Below are positions 63,828 through 64,000 of a stretch of 64,000 nucleotides of DNA, piece by piece. Each line of letters starts with the position of its first letter. Position 1 is the stretch's first letter. A program made the position numbers and the translations under genes. Origin of the DNA: Methylobacterium sp. J-030. GTDB lineage: Bacteria; Pseudomonadota; Alphaproteobacteria; Rhizobiales; Beijerinckiaceae. The DNA lies in assembly GCF_022829545.1 (NCBI RefSeq), contig NZ_JAKSYM010000226.1, positions 124,001 to 188,000 of the forward strand, in the 5' to 3' direction. Under the pieces are notes generated by a model. The model had not been told where the DNA came from. It did not search any database and was given only the letters and a program-made list of their open reading frames with translations.

Positions 63828-64000
63828 CTACGCCTCCGGCGCCTGACCGATATCGACGTGCGGCTGGCCGGCATCGACCAGGGCGCGGTCCACGGCCTCG
63901 ATGGCCAGGAGGGTCCGGGTCAGGTCCTCCGACATGGAGATCGGCGCCACGTCGAGGCCGCCGATCCTGCGGGCGATGGCGTTCCGCTGCCGTGCCAGCG
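63828..64000 (-). CDS. C-terminal part of an unknown protein (partial)
   Basis: A leftward frame enters from the right edge and stops at TAG 63830-63828. The visible 56 residues (LARQRNAIARRIGGLDVAP, then SEDLTRTLLAIEAVDRALVDAG) look like a soluble helical tail. Not identifiable from this fragment. It is upstream of metY, 106 bases away on the same strand. Confidence 0.5.
   Translation of the reverse strand, partial: LARQRNAIARRIGGLDVAPISMSEDLTRTLLAIEAVDRALVDAGQPHVDIGQAPEA

Overview
The window is GC-rich chromosomal DNA from an alphaproteobacterium, most likely Rhizobiales of the Methylobacterium/Methylorubrum type. The clues are CpdR, a PodJ-like Sel1 polarity protein, the ctaC-ctaD-ctaB-ctaF-ctaG-ctaE-DUF983-SURF1 cluster, FdhD, a dnaA/rpsT pair and a GTTC-N7-GTTC LexA-type box. 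It is mostly core genome. I see no insertion sequence, CRISPR array, rRNA or integrase.

Layout. 1-7.5 kb: a membrane-protein tail, dsbB, a leftward grxC/nitrilase/DUF1178 block, cpdR, N-formylglutamate amidohydrolase, a candidate small RNA, galU, galE and a lytic transglycosylase. 7.5-18 kb: a DUF459 SGNH hydrolase, then gltB and gltD (leftward) separated by a vapBC pair whose toxin has an in-frame stop, then a secreted PepSY-like protein and fdhD. 18.4-25.2 kb: the aa3-type cytochrome c oxidase structural and assembly genes. 25.3-27.8 kb: sulfone/sulfur scavenging (sfnG intact, the sfnB-like gene frameshifted). 27.8-41.5 kb: a CDF transporter, queA-tgt, an SGNH-like membrane protein, tRNA-Pro(CGG), a phosphopantetheinyl transferase, an MFS transporter, ligA, an exonuclease-SWIM fusion, threonine aldolase, an orphan amino-acid binding protein and a LysR regulator. 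41.5-49 kb: beta-oxidation genes (FadB-like, thiolase), an EAL phosphodiesterase, a DUF2059 protein, dnaA and rpsT.

49.2-51.6 kb is the most unusual region. It is a short AT-richer island holding a putative PD-(D/E)xK-like toxin gene, whose promoter overlaps a perfect GTTC-N7-GTTC SOS box, followed by two unrecognised small genes that could be immunity partners. 51.6-64 kb: ccmB-ccmA, a TrmJ-like methyltransferase, icd, a DUF3429 protein, a PodJ-like protein, an acyl-CoA dehydrogenase, a RelB/DinJ antitoxin with a decayed YafQ-like toxin, metY and the end of an unknown gene.

Three recently broken genes stand out: vapC (amber codon), the sfnB-like gene (one extra base) and yafQ (amber codon plus frameshift). 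Both toxin genes are broken while their antitoxin genes are intact. All assignments are by reading motifs; no database search was run.
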